Shown here: positions 61,648 through 64,000 of the stretch, in pieces
How the letters are laid out: the number at the start of each line of letters is the position of its first letter
Numbering within the stretch: position 1 is the stretch's first letter
NCBI RefSeq assembly: GCF_007859765.1
Contig: NZ_SIHJ01000003.1
Coordinates: 412,072 to 476,071 of the forward strand
Source: Posidoniimonas corsicana
GTDB taxonomy: Bacteria; Planctomycetota; Planctomycetia; Pirellulales; Lacipirellulaceae
Length of the DNA: 64,000 bases
Reading direction: 5' to 3'
The notes under the pieces: generated by a model
What the model saw: only the letters and a program-made list of their open reading frames with translations
What the model was told of the DNA's origin: nothing
Database searches by the model: none
Position numbers and translations under genes: made by a program

Positions 61648-62733
61648 ATGCCAACGACCACCGGGATGAAGGCGGGCGGCTTCTACGATGCTCACTCGGG
61701 CGGCCAGCGGTCGGCGCTCGACGAGTTCCTCCCCTGGTTGGAAGAGGCGGTCGCCGACCTGCCGCTGGCGGGCGGCGACCCTGCGCCGGTCGGCGTGATG
61801 GACATCGGCTCGTCGGAGGGCGCCAACGCGCTCTACGCGCTGGACCGGGTAGCGCGGCGGTTGCGGTTTGCGACGTCCCGCTCGCTGTGGCTGCTGTTCA
61901 GCGACCTGCCGACCAACGACTTCAACCGCCTGTTTGCCAATCTCTACCCGGGCGGCACGGCGGCCGTAACGTCGGACGACGTGTTTGTGGGCGCGGTGGG
62001 CGGCACCGCGTTCGGCCGCCTGGTCCCGCCGGCGTCGCTGCACATCGCGACCACGTTCAACGCGATCGGGTTCCTCGACAAGCGGCCCGACGCCGGGCTG
62101 CCGAACTTCATCCTGCCGATGGGCCCCGGCCCGCTGGCGCCGCGGGAGGGCGTGTCGGTCAGCGAGGACGAGCGGGCGCCGTACCGCCGGCAGGCGGAGC
62201 AGGACCTGCACAACTTCTACGCGGCCCGGGCCGCGGAGCTGGTCCCAGGCGGCAAGCTGCTGGTGCAGGTGTTCGGACGCGACGATCGGCACTCAACCAG
62301 CCACGGCATCTACGACGTGCTGAGCGACGCGGTGCTCGACGGCGTGGACGACGGGACGCTCGACCGCGCGGTGTACGAGCGGCTGGTCTTCCCGATCTAC
62401 TTCCGCACCGTCGAAGAGCTGGTGCGGCCGATCGAAGCCGACGACCGCCTGGCGGCGTGCTTCCGGCTGGAGCGGCACGCGAGCCACGACGTGCCGATCC
62501 CTTTCAACACGGCGTTCGCGGAGTCGGGCGACCGGTCCGCCTGGGCGAAAGACTACACCGGCTTCCTGCGGGCGTTCACCGAGGCGATCCTGGCCGCGGC
62601 GTTGCCGGACAGTCCCCTGCAGGCCGACACGCTCGAGTCGATCTACCAGCGGGTGGAGCAGCGGCTGATCGACGACCCGGCCCGCTACGAGTTCCACTTC
62701 ATCTCAGTGGGCGCGCTGCTCACACGCCGCTAG
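61648..62733 (+). CDS. SABATH-like carboxyl methyltransferase
   Basis: A 361-residue protein started at ATG 61648 with AAAGGA upstream. The sequence fits the plant-type SABATH family (salicylate/jasmonate/theobromine methyltransferases): SAM motif MDIGSSEGAN (51-60), FSDLPTNDFN (84-93), VGGTAFGRLVPPASLHIATT (117-136) and the GKLLVQVFGRDD strand near residue 210. A C-terminal helical cap follows. It would methylate a carboxyl group of a small molecule. The bacterial occurrence of this fold is unusual but real; the substrate is unknown. It stands alone on the plus strand. Confidence 0.75.
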   Translation: MPTTTGMKAGGFYDAHSGGQRSALDEFLPWLEEAVADLPLAGGDPAPVGVMDIGSSEGANALYALDRVARRLRFATSRSLWLLFSDLPTNDFNRLFANLYPGGTAAVTSDDVFVGAVGGTAFGRLVPPASLHIATTFNAIGFLDKRPDAGLPNFILPMGPGPLAPREGVSVSEDERAPYRRQAEQDLHNFYAARAAELVPGGKLLVQVFGRDDRHSTSHGIYDVLSDAVLDGVDDGTLDRAVYERLVFPIYFRTVEELVRPIEADDRLAACFRLERHASHDVPIPFNTAFAESGDRSAWAKDYTGFLRAFTEAILAAALPDSPLQADTLESIYQRVEQRLIDDPARYEFHFISVGALLTRR

Positions 62734-63037
62734 CGGAGCGGTCCGAAGTCGAACCGTTACCTCAGTGCACGCCACGGGGTTCATCTCTGGCGACTTGATT
62801 CCGGCGCCTGTGGAAGAGGAAGAGAGTGAATAGATGCTCAGATTCCAGTAAGGACGACCTTCTACGGCAGTGCGTCAACTGAGTGCGACCGACACACTGT
62901 TCCGTCAACTTCATATGCAGACTTTCTCCGATCGGGCGCCGACAGGCCTAGCGTTCTGAGGGTAATACCATGGTCTGAGATCGAGCAGTTTCTTAGTATT
63001 GATACAGGCCATGGGCTGACAGTCGAATTGTAGGAAT
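62734..63037. other. Intergenic region before the orphan gene
   Basis: 304 bases, noticeably less GC-rich than the methyltransferase gene. No gene is supported, and no hairpin stands out. It should hold the promoter of the small gene at 63038. Confidence 0.45.
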
Positions 63038-63433
63038 ATGACGACTCTAGAGAGGCAGTGCGACGAACTAGAAGACTTGCTTGCTCATGCAGGAATTGAT
63101 GGGGCCGACCTGTCCGGTGTCTACGAAGGAATCGTTTCTGTATTAAGCTCAGCAGTTCAAGACAAGGGATACGAATCGACCACGGTCGGGTTCCTGAATG
63201 CAGCCCAAGAAATGGTAGATCATTCGTTCCCAAGCTGGCCAATGCGAGGCCAGCGATACGATACATCTATGCAGTTCCCTGACGAGGAATTGCCGTATCG
63301 TATTGCACGAGGAGTGGGGTCTTACTTAGCAGTTGCGATGGAGAAACTTAGCGGGCATGCCAAGGTTGGTGCTAAGCGAATAGACGCCTTCATAGAGTCT
63401 TCCGGGTTGTATACTAGTGATGTTCGTGAATAG
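63038..63433 (+). CDS. Orphan hypothetical, low-GC
   Basis: A 131-residue protein with ATG 63038 and AGGA four bases before. Helices dominate (TLERQCDELEDLLAHAG; EGIVSVLSSAVQDKG; GVGSYLAVAMEKLSGHAK). I recognise no family. Base composition is clearly less GC-rich than the surrounding genome, and it lies just before an inverted-repeat element and a transposase start, so transfer into this region is likely. The function is unknown. Confidence 0.6.
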   Translation: MTTLERQCDELEDLLAHAGIDGADLSGVYEGIVSVLSSAVQDKGYESTTVGFLNAAQEMVDHSFPSWPMRGQRYDTSMQFPDEELPYRIARGVGSYLAVAMEKLSGHAKVGAKRIDAFIESSGLYTSDVRE

Positions 63434-63955
63434 CTTCGGCAGCATTCGTCCGGTTCAAGAAGGTTGTCCAACGAGCTAGCCCGCTGATCCAAGGTCGGAA
63501 ATCGGCCGGTGGCACTGCTACTCGGTGCCACTGCCAACTTGTTTGGCAGTGCGAACCCTGCACACGCTTCGCACTGCCAGCAAGCTGGGCAGTGGCACCG
63601 AAGCAGTGCCACCAGCCGGTGAGAGTACGCCGGCAGTGCATCCTGCGCAACCCGCCAAGCCGCGTGTAGCACCGCCGCCGGGGACTTGCTTGTCGTCGCC
63701 ATCCACTCTGTACGAACGCATGCGGCGACGTTGTTTAGCTAGCAAGATGGGGTTTTCGACAGAGCCAGAATGTCCCCTTTACCTCCGACACCCAGGCGTC
63801 GTCCGCCGGGCGGTAGAATTTGTGCAGCCCCGGTTGCGAGCAGACTCAGGTTCTCAGCAGCCCACATCAGCCACTGACCCAGCCCCTTCAAATAAGTCCA
63901 CGCCGTTTGGGATAATCCCGGGCGTCGAGGACATGACCTTTGAGGAGGTAGAAGG
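63434..63955. other. Intergenic region with the 106-bp inverted repeat
   Basis: 522 bases between the orphan gene and the transposase start. It contains the inverted repeat at 63508-63613. The open frame running through it to 63992 is not a real gene. The left boundary of the insertion sequence may lie here; I cannot place it. Confidence 0.5.
63508..63613. repeat. 106-bp long-arm inverted repeat
   Basis: The left arm at 63508-63555 (48 bases) and the right arm at 63568-63613 (46 bases) pair over their whole length, with about 42 matches and a two-base indel. The core unit GGTGGCACTGCT and the run CGGTGCCACTGCC are readable in both. The central loop is 12 bases. It can form a very long hairpin and looks like a dispersed palindromic element. 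Confidence 0.8.
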
Positions 63956-64000
63956 ATGCCGAAGGGTAAGAAGCACGGTCCAGAAGAGGTGATCCCGAAG
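63956..64000 (+). mobile_element. Start of an IS3-type transposase OrfA (partial)
   Basis: ATG 63956 follows GGAGG by nine bases. The 15 codons in the window read MPKGKKHGPEEVIPK, very similar to the N-terminus of IS3-family OrfA proteins (a basic start, then a PEE(I/V) helix). The rest lies outside the window. The identification depends on this short stretch, so it is moderate. Confidence 0.55.

Noticed and set aside
63525..63992. 155-codon plus-strand frame across the inverted repeat and into the transposase start
   Set aside because: Its first third is translation of the hairpin element, and it runs out of frame with the transposase start at 63956.

Overview
The window reads as chromosomal DNA of a GC-rich planctomycete, most likely in the Pirellulales. 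This is an inference from gene content: DUF1559 pseudopilin-like proteins, a BBP7-type outer-membrane protein, BlaI/M56 regulators fused to DUF1559, small membrane proteins starting with an Asn-Pro-Tyr-x-Ser-Pro motif, ECF sigma factors paired with large anti-sigma proteins, and many orphan conserved hypotheticals. High GC creates long antisense shadow ORFs, which I have left out. I found no rRNA, tRNA or CRISPR array.

Layout. 1-3.1 kb: tail of a DUF1559 protein, a small lipoprotein and an LRR/beta-propeller protein. 3.3-8.4 kb: a secreted DUF5060 glycoside-hydrolase-like protein, an esterase, two NPYxSP membrane proteins and a frameshifted TPR gene. 8.5-12.6 kb: a DegT-type sugar aminotransferase, three small FliL-like exported proteins and an unrecognised protein. 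12.6-16.4 kb: an ECF sigma/anti-sigma pair and two small membrane proteins. 16.5-22.7 kb: a SnoaL-like protein, a DUF2185 protein, a sugar isomerase-like barrel, MutY, a GNAT acetyltransferase, two small genes framed by four copies of an 85-bp repeat, and an MscS channel. 22.8-31 kb: a coiled-coil membrane protein, BioF, a BlaI/M56-DUF1559 regulatory pair and an AsmA-like protein. 31-38 kb: GlpK and GlpD separated by a perfect 30-bp inverted repeat, an orphan ParA and a BBP7 protein. 38-49 kb: a TPR protein, LarC, a Ser/Thr kinase, an FtsX-type permease with a membrane-fusion adaptor, two methyltransferases (one MddA-like) and a LemA/DUF3137 pair. 49-57.3 kb: a large TPR protein, two overlapping GT9 glycosyltransferases, AroB, a LuxR-type regulator and DprA. 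57.9-64 kb: a second ECF sigma followed by an anti-sigma/pseudopilin fusion, VanZ-like, FxsA and SHOCT proteins, a SABATH-like carboxyl methyltransferase, a less GC-rich orphan gene, a 106-bp inverted repeat and the start of an apparent IS3-type transposase.

Functional themes are surface signalling and regulated proteolysis (two ECF/anti-sigma modules and the BlaI/M56 pair), envelope structure (BBP7, AsmA, MscS, GT9, FtsX-type transporter), glycerol-3-phosphate metabolism (glpKD), cofactor and aromatic biosynthesis (bioF, larC, aroB) and DNA maintenance or uptake (mutY, dprA, parA). Intergenic DNA carries at least five kinds of hairpin or inverted-repeat element. The two items I find most unusual are the anti-sigma/pseudopilin fusion (58808-59920) and the cassette-like repeat arrangement at 20383-21595.
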